From the NCBI GenBank assembly GCA_028703495.1, contig JAQVMT010000007.1, positions 33,678 through 97,677 on the forward strand: 64,000 nt of DNA, written 5' to 3'. This document shows, one piece after another, positions 9,204 through 21,000 of this stretch. A program made the position numbers and the translations under genes. The notes under the pieces are model-generated. The model had not been told where the DNA came from, did no database searches, and saw only the letters and a list, made by a program, of their open reading frames with translations. Origin of the DNA: Clostridia bacterium (GTDB lineage Bacteria; Bacillota; Clostridia; Christensenellales; CAG-314). Numbering within the stretch: position 1 is the stretch's first letter; each line of letters starts with the position of its first letter.

Positions 9204-10227
9204 ATGCGGTTGAGCAATTCGAGTTTACCGTCAACAAATCGTAGTGAAAATCGACGTCGGTTGCGGCTGCCTTGCCAAGAAGATAGCATACCCGTCTGCG
9301 CAAATCGGTTGCATCGGAAAGATTGCGCACAGGATAGAACAAACAGCTTCCGCTACCCGTAAGGCAAGGGGGGCGGAAGTCTTTCAATATGTCGAAGATG
9401 CGGCGCAGCTCGGGGTTGATTGACAATGCGCTGTCAAGCAGGTCGTTTCGGAGCAAATATTCGGGCATATCCTCGCCCGATTCGATGATATCCGCAAGCT
9501 CCCGATTGATTTCTGCCGCGCCTTCCACGGAGGTTAGCGGCATTTTCATATCGTCGAAGGCGCGAAAAACGTCCTTTGTGATGTTCCCTAGTTTGGGAAA
9601 GAGCAAAACGAAAGTGTAGGAACGCGGAGTTTTTAAAACACGCTCTACGTCGCCTTTTCCGACTGCAACGCAAGCACCCTTTAAAAGAATGTCCACGTCG
9701 CCGGCAAAACGGCTGTATACGCTTCGAAAGCGTTCGACACTGCATTTCAAGAGATCTGCGGCAAATTTAACGATATTTGCCATATCCGCGCTACTTCCGC
9801 CCAAGCCCGAAGCCACGGGAATATTGCGGATTAAGTCGGCTTTGACTCCCGAAATACGACAAATTCGCACTATCTCCAGGCAAAATTCCTCGAATTTGTC
9901 ACTTGAATCATCCTTGGGATGCGGAAAGGTTCTCGGCAAACTCCGATCGTCTACAATAAAATTAAACTGCGTTTTATTGCCAATGTGCGAAAATGCATTT
10001 GAAGAGCTTTCCTTTGAGGAAAAATCGTATGCCTTTTCTCGTTCTATGCGCAAATCCTTTGTGTCATTGTGACTTGCGGCAATATCGTTGCATGCGCTAA
10101 CTTCAAAAGAGGCTTTATTGCATAGAGCGATCGACAGACAAAGTGTATTTAACAGGTGGTAGTCGTCCTTTCTGCCGGTAACGAAAAGCGAAAGATTTAG
10201 TTTTGCATCGGTTTGATATACCTTCAT
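9196..10227 (-). CDS. ispE: 4-diphosphocytidyl-2-C-methyl-D-erythritol kinase
   Basis: GHMP-family kinase of the non-mevalonate isoprenoid pathway, phosphorylating CDP-ME. Seen: N-terminal KVYQTDAKLNLSLFVTGRKDDYHLLNTL, the GHMP glycine loop PVASGLGGSSADMA, and C-terminal LTGSGSCLF. At 343 aa it is longer than the usual 280-300 because of a hydrophilic insert of about 60 residues (about 40-105 of the protein, before FNFIVDDRSLP). The frame opens at 10281, but AAGGGGAGCT stands right before the ATG at 10227, which gives the family-like N-terminus, so that start is chosen. Confidence 0.9.
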   Translation of the reverse strand: MKVYQTDAKLNLSLFVTGRKDDYHLLNTLCLSIALCNKASFEVSACNDIAASHNDTKDLRIEREKAYDFSSKESSSNAFSHIGNKTQFNFIVDDRSLPRTFPHPKDDSSDKFEEFCLEIVRICRISGVKADLIRNIPVASGLGGSSADMANIVKFAADLLKCSVERFRSVYSRFAGDVDILLKGACVAVGKGDVERVLKTPRSYTFVLLFPKLGNITKDVFRAFDDMKMPLTSVEGAAEINRELADIIESGEDMPEYLLRNDLLDSALSINPELRRIFDILKDFRPPCLTGSGSCLFYPVRNLSDATDLRRRVCYLLGKAAATDVDFHYDLLTVNSNCSTAYI

Positions 10228-10311
10228 AGCTCCCCTTAACCTCTTTGTTTGGCACGAGTTGTGTTTTTTTTCAAACGACATCGAAATATATGTCGATAAA
10301 CATACTCAATG

Positions 10312-10432
10312 TCGCAAAAATGCATTATTTAAACACCATACGACAGTGTATGTGATTTTGCCCTACATATAAACAATCTCGCAAAAATGCATTTTTTAAG
10401 ACTGCATACGACATCGATAATTGTTTCCGAGC
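10312..10432 (+). repeat. Degenerate 67-bp direct duplication upstream of ispE
   Basis: TCGCAAAAATGCATTATTTAA...CATACGACA from 10312 recurs as TCGCAAAAATGCATTTTTTAA...CATACGACA from 10379. It fills much of the space between ispE and the acyl-CoA ligase gene. Confidence 0.7.
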
Positions 10433-10458
10433 ATCTAAACGAGGCTGCTACAAGCAAT

Positions 10459-12474
10459 CTATTTAAGCATAGAAACGACTTCCTTGCTTTGCTCCTTCAA
10501 GAAGTTTTGAATGTTGAAATTCTTGTTATAGAGGAAGTCCATACAATAAATCGGATGTCCGTCCTCGGCGTATTCGGTTTTGAAGCTGTCGGCGGTTTTA
10601 AGGATAATCATCGCACTGTAGCTTGAAGATGTGTTCTTTTCGATGAAGTATTGTGCGCCCTGATCCTTAAATCTGATGCTCAACCACTCATCGCGTAAGA
10701 CAACCTGAATATGGATATCTCCGACGTCGCTGTAGGCATTGACGATTCTTTCAAGTAGCATTTCTTCGGTAGCCAAACATATCTTTCCGGAGGCATCCTG
10801 CGTAAAGCCCAAGTACTTGGTCAACGCTTCGATCATCGCGGTGACCGGCACGACGTTGTAGGTCGTGTTTTTGATTGTCACGTCGGCAACAATAAAGCCT
10901 GCGTGCAGAGAATCCCTAATGGACATTTCAAGGAGCTTGTCGAGCATATCGGTGCGCAAAGCTCTTTGGTTGAGTTTACCGTTTGCGTTTAACGGAAAAA
11001 CGTCATATATAAAGAAGTGAGAAGGGACTTTATAAGCAGTCATATTTGCAAGCAGCATTTTCCGTAAAGCGTCCTCGTCATAAGCCTTGGTTGAATCGAG
11101 GGTGAGGCAAGCTTCCACACTTTCGCCGAAGATAGGGTGCGGTGCGCCCAAAACCTTTACCTCTCGAACGGCATCATACTTGATAATTTCCGACTCGATA
11201 TCTGAAGGCGATAGGTTTTCTCCGTTTTTTATGATAATATCCTTGATCCTGCCGGATAGGTGCAGATAGCCTTCCTCATCTATGTAGCCCAAATCGCCCG
11301 TGTGCAACCATCCATCGGAGTCCACAGCCTGCTTTTCGGGCGGCAATTTATAGTAGCCGTTCATAAGGTTATAGCCTTTTAAAACGACCTCACCCACTTT
11401 TCCATAGGGCAAGAAGCCCTTTGAGGTGTCTAATATGCGCAAATCGATGTTGGGCAGGGGTTTGCCGACGGTGTAGGCGCGTTTTTCTATGCTGTCATCG
11501 CCGTTTTCGAGTGAGATAATAGGCGATGCTTCGGTCTGTCCATAGCCGCACAGGAACTTTGCGTTGACAAAAGCCATATCCAGCCGCATCATTTGGACGG
11601 GCGTCGTAAAACCGCCTCCTACAAGACACATTTTGAGCAACGCGGCGATTTTATCGAATTTAGGGTTGGAAACAAGTCCCAAATATATTATGCCCACGCT
11701 TGTCAGATCGGTAATGGAGTATTTATCCAAAAGCTCGATAATTACATTCGGACGGAGATCGGTCGGTAGGTAAACAGTTTTATAGCTTGACAAATAGGCA
11801 ATCAAAGTTACCAATCCATAGCTGTGGAACAGCGGTAAGGCTATGCACATTTTATCGTTTTGGTATTTGTTCATCATCTCCAAGGCGTCGTAAGCATTGT
11901 TTAAGATGCCAAATTGGCTAAGTTGAACTGCTTTTGGCTTTGAAGTTGTGCCGGTCGTAAAAATAATTACCGTTGTTTCCTTACTGTCGTACTTGCAACA
12001 CGGTATCGGCGAGGGAGCTTCTGTTATCGTTCTTTCGGCATAGTCATATCTCTGTGAATTAATATCGATAGGTGTCGATGCAAGCTCCAGCTTCCTTGCC
12101 AACGCGCTTGCGACATTTTCATCTATCTTGAGCTTTGAGTTGGAGCCGTACACTATGTATTTAACGTCGGTAAAGCTCATCAGCTCTTCGACGTCCTCGA
12201 TAGCCAAGCCGTAATTCATCAGCACAGCAACACCGCCTATGCGGTTTATCGCCAAAAACGTGACGACCCAATTTAAAGAATTAAAAGCCCAAAGTGCGAC
12301 ATGATCGCCCTTTTTAACTCCGATATCCGCCAAATCCTTACAGCACAAGTCTACGGCATTCCTTAAACTTTTGAAGCTTAATTCCTTTCCATCGTAATTA
12401 ATTGCAGATAAATCGACTTTATCATTCGGTGTATTTACGAGTAGATCGTAAAACGTATCGCTGCTTAGTTTCAT
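10459..12474 (-). CDS. Acyl-CoA ligase (AMP-binding) fused to a degenerate anti-sigma/HATPase-like domain
   Basis: 671 aa. Residues 1 to about 535 are a complete ANL adenylating enzyme: ATP loop FTTGTTSKPKAVQLS, YGQTEASP, HTGDLGYIDEEGYLHLSGRIKDIIIKNGEN, and the C-terminal catalytic-lysine motif NANGK. The last 130 residues resemble an RsbW-type histidine-kinase-like ATPase: EEMLLERIVNAY in place of the N box (the usual Asn position is Glu) and FKDQG in place of the G1 box, ending YCMDFLYN. Known: the ligase domain activates carboxylates with ATP and usually CoA. Inferred: the tail may be a non-catalytic regulatory module. Substrate unknown; no carrier-protein gene is near. Probably co-transcribed with the pseudouridine synthase 84 bp upstream. 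Confidence 0.85.
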   Translation of the reverse strand: MKLSSDTFYDLLVNTPNDKVDLSAINYDGKELSFKSLRNAVDLCCKDLADIGVKKGDHVALWAFNSLNWVVTFLAINRIGGVAVLMNYGLAIEDVEELMSFTDVKYIVYGSNSKLKIDENVASALARKLELASTPIDINSQRYDYAERTITEAPSPIPCCKYDSKETTVIIFTTGTTSKPKAVQLSQFGILNNAYDALEMMNKYQNDKMCIALPLFHSYGLVTLIAYLSSYKTVYLPTDLRPNVIIELLDKYSITDLTSVGIIYLGLVSNPKFDKIAALLKMCLVGGGFTTPVQMMRLDMAFVNAKFLCGYGQTEASPIISLENGDDSIEKRAYTVGKPLPNIDLRILDTSKGFLPYGKVGEVVLKGYNLMNGYYKLPPEKQAVDSDGWLHTGDLGYIDEEGYLHLSGRIKDIIIKNGENLSPSDIESEIIKYDAVREVKVLGAPHPIFGESVEACLTLDSTKAYDEDALRKMLLANMTAYKVPSHFFIYDVFPLNANGKLNQRALRTDMLDKLLEMSIRDSLHAGFIVADVTIKNTTYNVVPVTAMIEALTKYLGFTQDASGKICLATEEMLLERIVNAYSDVGDIHIQVVLRDEWLSIRFKDQGAQYFIEKNTSSSYSAMIILKTADSFKTEYAEDGHPIYCMDFLYNKNFNIQNFLKEQSKEVVSMLK

Positions 12475-12557
12475 ATGTATTTTCTTCTCCTTTTTTCCTA
12501 TCCAATAATATGTTAACCGAAGTGTTGAGTGACTTAATCAATGAGGCTAGTGTATTA

Positions 12558-13595
12558 TCAACGGTTTATCAACGCTTGCTTCTCGGCTTCGGTCAAGAAC
12601 CTCCATTCGCTTTTTTCCAAGGATCCGTCCAATGAAAGCTCGGCAAACTCCGATCTCATCAGATATGTGATTCTGTTGCGCAAGCTACCAAACATTCGCT
12701 TAATTTGGTGATACCTTCCCTCCGATAACGTAATCGCGCCGCAATACTCTGTATCGTGTGCACGCTCATCTTCGCAGAAATCGGTTTCACTTGGCTTGAT
12801 AATGCTCTTATTATCACTTCCGCAAGGCTCCTCGTTGTGAGACTCGTCGATTTGCTCGATATTATCACGGGCGGGCTTATCATATCTAATCAAATCGATG
12901 CAAGCAAGCTGTTCGTGTGAAAGGGAGTCATACAACTCGGTCGGTACGGTTTGCCGAGCAGCAGTCTGCACGGCTCGCAATCTCCTCCGAGGCTTGGTGC
13001 TGGATTTGCTTATGACATCGATGTCGGATCCCATGCCAAAAATGCTTGGTTGCGTATTCCGTTCGGAAATCAAAAGTCTGACTTCCTCGGAAGTCGGCTG
13101 TCTAAGAAAGCATTCCTTTGTCTTGCCGTCTTTTAATTCCACACCGTTGCTTATGGTTGCGGCATCCTCTGCCGATAGCGGCTTTGTGCAACAATACAGA
13201 TACGTTTTTGCGACGTGGCGTTTTGGCGACAAAAGCGCGTGGGCAGTCTGTCCGTCGTCGGTAATAAGCATTAGCCCTTCTGTGTCCCTGTCTAATCTAC
13301 CACAGGGGAACAAGCTGCGCTTTTGCAGCTCCGACGGCAAAAGCTCCAAGACGGTTCGCCCCGAATCCTCGGTGGAGGAAACCACGCCCGCGGGCTTGTT
13401 AAGTAAAATGTAAACGAATTTTTCGTATTTTATCGTTACTCCGTCTAAAGAAACGGAATTGACTTCGGGATTTATATGAAAGCTACTGTCCGTTACACGC
13501 ACACCGTCTACGGCAATGCGCCCTTCTCTGGCAGCCCTTTGACAAGTCTTCCGCGTTAATAGCTTATGCTCGGAAAAAAACAAGTCCAACCGCAT
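12558..13595 (-). CDS. 16S/23S rRNA pseudouridine synthase, RsuA/RluB family, with a large insert
   Basis: 345 aa from an ATG preceded by GGAGG at 8-nt spacing; the frame extends upstream to 13700 but that part is unlike the family. S4 RNA-binding domain (MRLDLFFSEHKLLTRKTCQRAAREGRIAVDGV), then the catalytic motif GRLDRDTEGLMLITDDG with the nucleophilic Asp, and C-terminal EGRYHQIKRMFGSLRNRITYLMRS. Between about residues 178 and 275 there is an acidic, low-complexity insert (KPRRRLRAVQT..., SHNEEPCGSDNKS...), making the protein about 100 aa longer than usual. It converts a uridine in rRNA to pseudouridine; the exact site cannot be told. Confidence 0.88.
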   Translation of the reverse strand: MRLDLFFSEHKLLTRKTCQRAAREGRIAVDGVRVTDSSFHINPEVNSVSLDGVTIKYEKFVYILLNKPAGVVSSTEDSGRTVLELLPSELQKRSLFPCGRLDRDTEGLMLITDDGQTAHALLSPKRHVAKTYLYCCTKPLSAEDAATISNGVELKDGKTKECFLRQPTSEEVRLLISERNTQPSIFGMGSDIDVISKSSTKPRRRLRAVQTAARQTVPTELYDSLSHEQLACIDLIRYDKPARDNIEQIDESHNEEPCGSDNKSIIKPSETDFCEDERAHDTEYCGAITLSEGRYHQIKRMFGSLRNRITYLMRSEFAELSLDGSLEKSEWRFLTEAEKQALINR

Positions 13596-13693
13596 CCTCT
13601 GCACCTCCAAAGTGGATTTTATACGCTCGTAAAAGAATAAAAGCGAAAAAATATAAATATGTTTATTTTTTACACCGACGCAGTGAATAGGCG

Positions 13694-13722
13694 TTGACAA
13701 TTGACACGGATAGTGTTATAGT
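13694..13722 (+). promoter_or_regulatory. Strong SigA promoter for rpoBC
   Basis: TTGACA (13694-13699), 17-bp spacer, TATAGT (13717-13722). The start of transcription would be near 13729, giving a leader of about 245 nt before rpoB. A second TTGACA lies at 13701-13706 inside the spacer. Confidence 0.85.
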
Positions 13723-13973
13723 GTTTAATGCTATTTTTCTGCCTATCGATAACATAACAGCCAAGCGAGGAAGCCCTCGGAATGGTTTATTCGAAGACAG
13801 AATACTATATCGATTTAAATTTGTCAAGGGAAAAACAAAAATTACGGAGAATTTTACGGGCGTTTGTGAATATAGATTCGACGATTGTGAGGCTTACGGA
13901 GTAGGTGGAGCTTCGGTTGACGAGTTTCGTGAATTTCGACGGGTTTAAGAGTCCGCAATCAAGGAGACAGAGA

Positions 13974-16900
13974 ATGGGTTTAGAGAGAGTTAAGCCGATC
14001 AAATTCGGTAGGAACGAGAGAATGTCGTTTTCCAAGACCAAAGAGGTACTGCCGTTACCCAACCTTATCGAGGTACAGAAGCATTCTTACGATATGTTTG
14101 TGAAGGAGGGAATAAGAGAGGTATTCGACGATTTTTCGCCTATTACCGATTTTAGCAACCACTTCGAGTTAAGGTTTATGGAGCATGTGCTTGAGGGCAA
14201 GCCAAAGTTTAGCGAGAGGGAGTGTCGTGAAAGGGATGCTACTTACGCATTGCCCCTCAAGATAAAGGTGCGTTTGGTGAGGAAAGACACGGGAGAAGTA
14301 ACCGAACAGGAATTATTCATGGGAGATTTTCCCTTGATGACCGATAACGGAAGCTTTATTATTAACGGAGCGGAGCGTGTTGTGGTATCACAGCTTGTGC
14401 GTTCTCCCGGTGTTTATTGTGCGAAAAGGTTAGACAAGAACGGGTACGCGCTTTACGATACGACGGTAATTCCTAACAGGGGCGCGTGGTTGGAGTTTGT
14501 TCACGACCAAAACGATATACTTCACGTTCACGTTGACAGGAACAGAAAGCTTCCTGCGACGGTTTTGTTGCGCGCTATCGGAATCGGTACGGACGACAGG
14601 ATAAAGGATTTGTTTTTCGAAGACGAAACGATTATTCACACTTGCGAGAAGGACTTATGCAAGAATGAAAAAGACGGTTTGGTTGAGCTATATAAAAGAC
14701 TTCGTCCGGGAGAGGTTCCCACGGACGAATCCATTAAGAAGCAGCTGCACGACCTACTGTTTGATGCCAAGCGTTATGATTTGGCTAAGGTCGGAAGGCA
14801 TAAATACAACAAGAAGCTATCGCTTGCCAACAGAATCAAGAGACACGTTGTTGCCGACAACGTTGTTTTACCCGACAGCGGTGAGGTTATAGCTTGTGCG
14901 GGCGATTACATTGATGACGACAAGGCGTATGAGATACAGCACAAGGGTGTCAACGTTGTTTATTTGCACAGCTCTCGTGCAGGACAAAAGGTTAAGGTTA
15001 TCGGAAACAACGTTGTCGATTTGAAGTACTTCTTGAATTATTACAGTAATTTGAAGTATGGAAAGAATATATTCGAGGGCTTTGAGCCGAGAACGTTGGG
15101 TATTACGGAGTATGTCAATTACGAAGTATTAAGCGATATTCTGTCCGTTAAAAGCGAGGTCGAGGACGTAATTGCCGCGATAAAAGAGAAGCGTGATGAG
15201 CTTTCTCCCAAACACATAACGCAAGAGGACATTATTGCGACGGTCAGCTATAATTTAGGTCTCAAGCACGGCGTCGGATCGGTGGACAATATTGACCATT
15301 TGGGCAACAGGCGTGTAAGGAGCGTGGGCGAGCTACTCCAAAATCAATTTAGAGTGGGTATAGCCCGTTTGGAAAGGGTTATCAAAGAGCGTATGGCGAT
15401 TCAGGAAACCGACAAGGCTACTCCTCAATCGTTAATCAACGTAAGGCCGGTGTCGAGTGCGATTAAGGAGTTTTTCGGCTCCTCACAGCTGTCGCAATTT
15501 ATGGATCAAACAAATCCTATTGCCGAGCTTACGCATAAAAGGAAGCTGTCCGCATTGGGACCGGGAGGCTTGAACAGAGAGAGAGCCACCTTTGATGTTC
15601 GAGACGTTCACTATTCTCACTATGGTAGAATGTGCCCTATAGAAACGCCTGAAGGACAGAATATCGGATTGATATCTTCCTTGGCTTCGTACGCACGAAT
15701 AAACGAATACGGCTTTATCGAGTCGCCCTACAGAAGGGTGGACAAGATAAACAAGGTGGTTACCAACGAGATACATTATTTGGCTGCGGACGAGGAGGAC
15801 GAGTTCATCGTGGCGCAGGCAAACGAGGACTTGGACGAAAACGGCTATTTCGTCAACGAGCGTGTAACCTGCCGAAAGAGGGAGGACATAAGGGAGTTTG
15901 CCAGAGAGGACGTCGATTATATGGACGTTAGTCCTAAGCAGCTTGTATCGGTTGCGACAAGTCTTATTCCCTTCTTGGAGAACGACGATACCAACCGTGC
16001 TTTGATGGGATCAAACATGCAGCGTCAGGCAGTACCGCTGTTGGTGCCGGAGGCTCCGATTGTCGCGACGGGAATCGAGCATAGAATCGCTTACGACAGC
16101 GGTGTAATGGTGCTTAGCAACGTGGACGGAATTGTATGCAATGTTTGTGCCGGTAGCGTTTCTGTCAAGGACTTTAGCGGTGTCGTACATGAATACGCAT
16201 TAAAGAAATTCACGCGAAGCAACGCGGGAACCTGCATTAACCAAAAGCCAATCGTAAACGTGGGCGATGTGGTTAAAAAGGGAGATATACTTGCCGACGG
16301 TCCAAGCACCTGCGGCGGAGAGCTTGCGCTCGGAAGGAATATCCTTATCGGCTTTATGTCATGGGAGGGATACAACTACGAGGACGCTATTTTGATTAGC
16401 GAGAAGCTTGTCAAAGAGGACGTGTTCACGACTATTCACATTGAGGAGCATGAAACCGAAACACGTGAAACGAGATTGGGATCCGAAGAAATAACGAGGG
16501 ATATTCCCAATGTCGGAGACGATGCTCTTAAGGATTTGGATGAGAACGGAATTATCCGTATCGGTGCCGAGGTCAGATCGGGTGACATATTGGTTGGAAA
16601 GGTAACGCCAAAGGGCGAAACCGAGCTTACGCCCGAGGAAAGACTGTTGAGGGCTATTTTCAGTGAAAAGGCAAGAGAGGTAAGGGATACGTCGTTAAAG
16701 GTTCCCAACGGTGAGGGCGGAATCGTGGTCGACGTCAAAATCTTTACAAGGGAGAACAAGGACGAGCTGGATCCGGGCGTCAATAAGCTGGTTAGAGTTT
16801 ATATCGCGCAAAAGAGGAAGGTCAGCATCGGCGATAAGATGGCGGGACGTCACGGAAACAAGGGCGTTATCAGCAGAATTTTGCCCGAGGAAGATATGCC

Positions 16901-18071
16901 GTTTATGGAGGACGGAACTCCTTTGCAAATCGTTTTGAATCCTTTGGGCGTTCCCAGCCGTATGAATATCGGACAGGTTTTGGAGGTTCACTTGGGACTT
17001 ATCGCCAAGCTTTTGGGTTGGAAGGTAAGTACTCCCGTGTTCGATGGTGCGACAGAGCGGGACATACAAGAATTGTTCATGCAAAACGGTATTATCAATC
17101 CCGAAACAGGCAAGGTTGACGGCAAAGTCGTTCTTTACGACGGAAGAACGGGCTTGCCCTTTGAAAACAGAGTTACCGTCGGATATATGTATATGCTTAA
17201 GCTGATCCACTTGGTGGACGATAAGATTCATGCAAGAAGCACAGGTCCTTACAGCTTGGTAACACAACAGCCTCTAGGCGGTAAAGCACAGTTCGGCGGA
17301 CAGCGTTTCGGAGAAATGGAGGTTTGGGCATTGGAGTCTTACGGTGCCTCCAATATACTGCAAGAGATTCTGACGGTTAAGTCGGACGATGTGGTTGGCA
17401 GAGTTAAGACCTTTGAAAGTATTATCAAGGGCAACAACGTATCGGATCCGGGAATTCCGGAGTCCTTTAAGGTGCTGATCAAGGAATTGCAGAGCTTGTG
17501 CTTGGATGTCAAGGTCTTGGGCGAGGATCACGAAGAGATTCCCGTTAAGGATTCGGGCGATGATGATATGGATGTTTTGGAATCTACTATGAGAGATACC
17601 GACAAGACTTCCGTTACCATTAAGTTTGAGGACGATGAGGAGCTTATGTCGGGCACTAAAGGATTCGGAATATTGGACGACGACGAAGGTGAGATTTCCG
17701 ATTTCAATATGGATTTCTTTATGGACAACGACGACAAGTTCGGCGACGACGACGTTGCATTTAAGCTCGACAATGATGTGGAGTTGGATTTGGATAAATT
17801 CAACGCGGACAGCAAGGACGAGATCGAGGGAAGGTTTATACCCGACGACGATGACTTCGACGAGGATAAGTTCGATGATTTGGACGACTTCGACGATGAT
17901 CCCGATGCAGAGGACGAGGACGACAACGACGGTGATGAGGACGAGGACGACGACGAGGAGCAGGACGACTTTTCGAACGAGTCTGAGGCAAAGATAAAGG
18001 ATGACTTCGTTTTAGACTTCGAAGAAGACGACGATGACGAGGACATTACGATCGACGAGGATAAGAAGTAG
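13974..18071 (+). CDS. rpoB: DNA-directed RNA polymerase subunit beta
   Basis: Catalytic beta subunit of RNA polymerase, 1365 aa from the ATG behind AAGGAGACAGAGA (the frame runs back to a GTG at 13905, unlikely to be used). Family blocks are seen throughout: rifampicin region [72 protein letters not shown] and [20 protein letters not shown]. From about residue 1192 to the end (170 or so residues) there is an extremely Asp/Glu-rich tail, far beyond the family's usual end near residue 1180-1200. No rplJ/rplL precedes it; the neighbour upstream is on the other strand. Confidence 0.98.
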   Translation: MGLERVKPIKFGRNERMSFSKTKEVLPLPNLIEVQKHSYDMFVKEGIREVFDDFSPITDFSNHFELRFMEHVLEGKPKFSERECRERDATYALPLKIKVRLVRKDTGEVTEQELFMGDFPLMTDNGSFIINGAERVVVSQLVRSPGVYCAKRLDKNGYALYDTTVIPNRGAWLEFVHDQNDILHVHVDRNRKLPATVLLRAIGIGTDDRIKDLFFEDETIIHTCEKDLCKNEKDGLVELYKRLRPGEVPTDESIKKQLHDLLFDAKRYDLAKVGRHKYNKKLSLANRIKRHVVADNVVLPDSGEVIACAGDYIDDDKAYEIQHKGVNVVYLHSSRAGQKVKVIGNNVVDLKYFLNYYSNLKYGKNIFEGFEPRTLGITEYVNYEVLSDILSVKSEVEDVIAAIKEKRDELSPKHITQEDIIATVSYNLGLKHGVGSVDNIDHLGNRRVRSVGELLQNQFRVGIARLERVIKERMAIQETDKATPQSLINVRPVSSAIKEFFGSSQLSQFMDQTNPIAELTHKRKLSALGPGGLNRERATFDVRDVHYSHYGRMCPIETPEGQNIGLISSLASYARINEYGFIESPYRRVDKINKVVTNEIHYLAADEEDEFIVAQANEDLDENGYFVNERVTCRKREDIREFAREDVDYMDVSPKQLVSVATSLIPFLENDDTNRALMGSNMQRQAVPLLVPEAPIVATGIEHRIAYDSGVMVLSNVDGIVCNVCAGSVSVKDFSGVVHEYALKKFTRSNAGTCINQKPIVNVGDVVKKGDILADGPSTCGGELALGRNILIGFMSWEGYNYEDAILISEKLVKEDVFTTIHIEEHETETRETRLGSEEITRDIPNVGDDALKDLDENGIIRIGAEVRSGDILVGKVTPKGETELTPEERLLRAIFSEKAREVRDTSLKVPNGEGGIVVDVKIFTRENKDELDPGVNKLVRVYIAQKRKVSIGDKMAGRHGNKGVISRILPEEDMPFMEDGTPLQIVLNPLGVPSRMNIGQVLEVHLGLIAKLLGWKVSTPVFDGATERDIQELFMQNGIINPETGKVDGKVVLYDGRTGLPFENRVTVGYMYMLKLIHLVDDKIHARSTGPYSLVTQQPLGGKAQFGGQRFGEMEVWALESYGASNILQEILTVKSDDVVGRVKTFESIIKGNNVSDPGIPESFKVLIKELQSLCLDVKVLGEDHEEIPVKDSGDDDMDVLESTMRDTDKTSVTIKFEDDEELMSGTKGFGILDDDEGEISDFNMDFFMDNDDKFGDDDVAFKLDNDVELDLDKFNADSKDEIEGRFIPDDDDFDEDKFDDLDDFDDDPDAEDEDDNDGDEDEDDDEEQDDFSNESEAKIKDDFVLDFEEDDDDEDITIDEDKK

Positions 18072-18082
18072 GAGGTATAGAT

Positions 18083-21000
18083 ATGTTTGATTTAAGTAAT
18101 TTTGATTCTATACAGATTGGAATTGCCTCTCCCGAAAAAATAAGAGAGTGGTCTTACGGTGAGGTTACCAAACCCGAAACGATAAACTACAGAACGCAAA
18201 AGCCCGAAAAAGACGGACTTTTCTGTGAAAGGATATTCGGACCGCAAAAGGACTGGGAATGTCATTGCGGTAAATATAAGAGAATAAGGAACAAAGGCAT
18301 CATCTGCGATAAGTGTGGTGTTGAGGTTACCCGTGCCAAGGTCAGACGTGAAAGGATGGGACATATCGAGCTTGCGGCACCGGTATGCCACATATGGTAT
18401 TTCAGAGGGGTTCCCTCGAGAATGGGCTTTTTATTGGACATGAGTCCCAAACTGCTGGAACAGGTTTTGTGCTTCAGTAGCTATGTCGTTTTGGATCCGG
18501 GCAAGACCGAATTCGTATATAAGCAGGTTTTGAGTGCGAATGAGTATAAGGATGCTTGCGAAAACAAGTACAAGGACATTCCGTTCAAGGTCGGCATGGG
18601 CGCAGAAGCGATAAAAGAATTGCTTATGGAGGTTGATCTCGAGAAGGAGAGTAACGACTTAAAAGAAATTATTCTTAAATCCACCGGACAAAAGAGAGTC
18701 AGAGCAATCAAGAGAATCGAGATTGTGGAGGCTTTCAGAAAGAGCGGAAACCGTCCCGAATGGATGATTTTGGACGTGCTTCCCGTGCTTCCGCCCGAAT
18801 TAAGACCTATGGTGCAGTTGGACGGCGGAAGGTACGCGACCAGTGACCTCAACGACCTATACAGACGTGTAATTAACAGAAACAATCGGTTGAAGAAATT
18901 GATCGAAATTAACGCACCCAACCTACTCATTATCAATGAAAAGAGAATGCTGCAGGAATCGGTGGACAATCTAATCGACAACGACAGAACCAAGAGACCG
19001 CATTCCAGCAACAAGAGAGAATTGAAGAGCTTGACGGGAATGTTAAAGGGAAAGCAAGGACGTTTCAGGCAGAACCTTTTGGGAAAGCGTGTCGACTATT
19101 CCGGACGTTCGGTTATCGTCGTCGGTCCCGAATTGAAGCTTCATCAATGCGGACTTCCCAAGGAAATGGCTTTGGAGCTGTTTAAGCCCTTCGTAATGAA
19201 GAAATTGGTAGATGAAGCTATTTGCCAAAATATAAAGGGCGCAAAAAAGAAGATCGAGAGAGCGGACGACAAGGTTTGGGATATTCTTGAGGACGTAATC
19301 AAGGACCATCCCGTATTACTCAACCGTGCGCCCACGCTGCACAGATTGTCTATACAGGCGTTCGAGCCGATTTTGATTGAAGGCAGAGCAATTAAATTAC
19401 ATCCGTTGGTATGTACGGCGTTTAACGCTGACTTCGACGGAGACCAAATGCCCGTTCACGTTCCGTTGTCGATAGAGGCACAAACCGAGGCGCGGTATTT
19501 GATGCTTGCAAGCAATAATATCTTAAAGCTAAGCGACGGCAAACCCGTCGTAACACCTACGCAGGATATGGTTATGGGCTGTTATTATCTGACGATTTAC
19601 AAGGACTCGCAAGAGGACGTAAAGCGCAGAATTAAGGATGAGGACGGAAACTTCGTTCTTAACGAGGACGGCACATTCAAGGTCAAGGAGCTGTATTATT
19701 GCTCCGAGGACGAAGCCGAAATGGCATACAACAACGGCGAGATCGACCTGCAATCCTTGGTGCATATTAGAGTATCCCGCGAGTGGACTAATCCCGAGGG
19801 TGAAAATGAAACGGTTACGGGTATTATTCTCACAACGGTCGGCAAGGTTATATTTAATCGCGCTATTCCGCAGGATTTGGGATATGTCGACAGAAGTAAG
19901 AAAGAAAATGCCATTTTGAACGAGATTGACTTCCTTGTCGGCAAAAAGCAACTCGGAAATATCGTTGAAATGTGCTATAGAGCCAAAGGTGCGTCGGGAA
20001 CGGCGGAGGTTTTGGATAAGATCAAGGCTTTGGGCTTTAAATACAGTACGATCGGAGCGGTTACCGCTTCCGTATTCGATATGCACATACCCGAGGCAAA
20101 AAAAGGCATATTGAAGGATGCCGATTTCCAGGTAAGAAATATCGAGGATTTGTTCAGCAACGGTTATATTACCGATTTTGAAAGATACAGTATGGTTGTC
20201 GACGTTTGGAAAAAAGCTACAGACGATGTAACCGAGAAGCTGAAGGAGGGGCTTTCCAAGTTCAATCCTATTTATATGATGAGCAATTCGGGAGCCAGAG
20301 GTAACCTTAATCAAATGAGACAGCTTTCGGGTATGAGAGGCTTGATGACGGATCCTAAAGGTAAAACCATCGAATTGCCCGTTAAGGCGTGCTTTAGAGA
20401 GGGCTTGACAGTGCTTGAGTACTTCATCAGCTCGCACGGCGGCAGAAAGGGACTTGCCGATACGGCACTTAAGACTGCCGACTCGGGATATTTGACAAGA
20501 AGGCTTGTGGACGTTGCTCAAGATGTTACTATCAGAGAGGAGGACTGCTCGGCGGGTTCAAAGGCCAGCGGTTTGGAAATATGCGCGCTGACGGGTGACA
20601 ACAAGGATGAAATAATCGAGAAACTCGGCGACAGAATTGCGGGAAAATTCACGATTGAGGATGTTGTAAATCCGCTTACGGGTGAGGTTATCGTACCCGC
20701 AGATCAAATGATTACCGACCCTAAGGCAGAGCTTATCGATAGCATCGCCCGAGAATATGCAGCTCAAACGGATACACACTACGGCGACTACAAGGTTTTG
20801 GTAAGGACGGTGCTTACCTGTAGAAGCAAGAAGGGAATCTGCGCTAAGTGCTACGGAAAGAATATGGCGACGGGCGAACCCGTTACGTTGGGCGAAGCCG
20901 TGGGAACCATTGCCGCTCAAAGTATCGGCGAACCGGGAACTCAGCTTACAATGAGAACCTTCCACACGGGCGGTGTTGCGACCAGCGATGATATTACGCA

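Noticed and set aside
17528..18046. Minus-strand frame coding for a poly-Ser protein
   Set aside because: It is the antisense shadow of the Asp/Glu-rich rpoB tail (GAC/GAG codons read backwards as Ser/Leu); no ribosome binding site or promoter.
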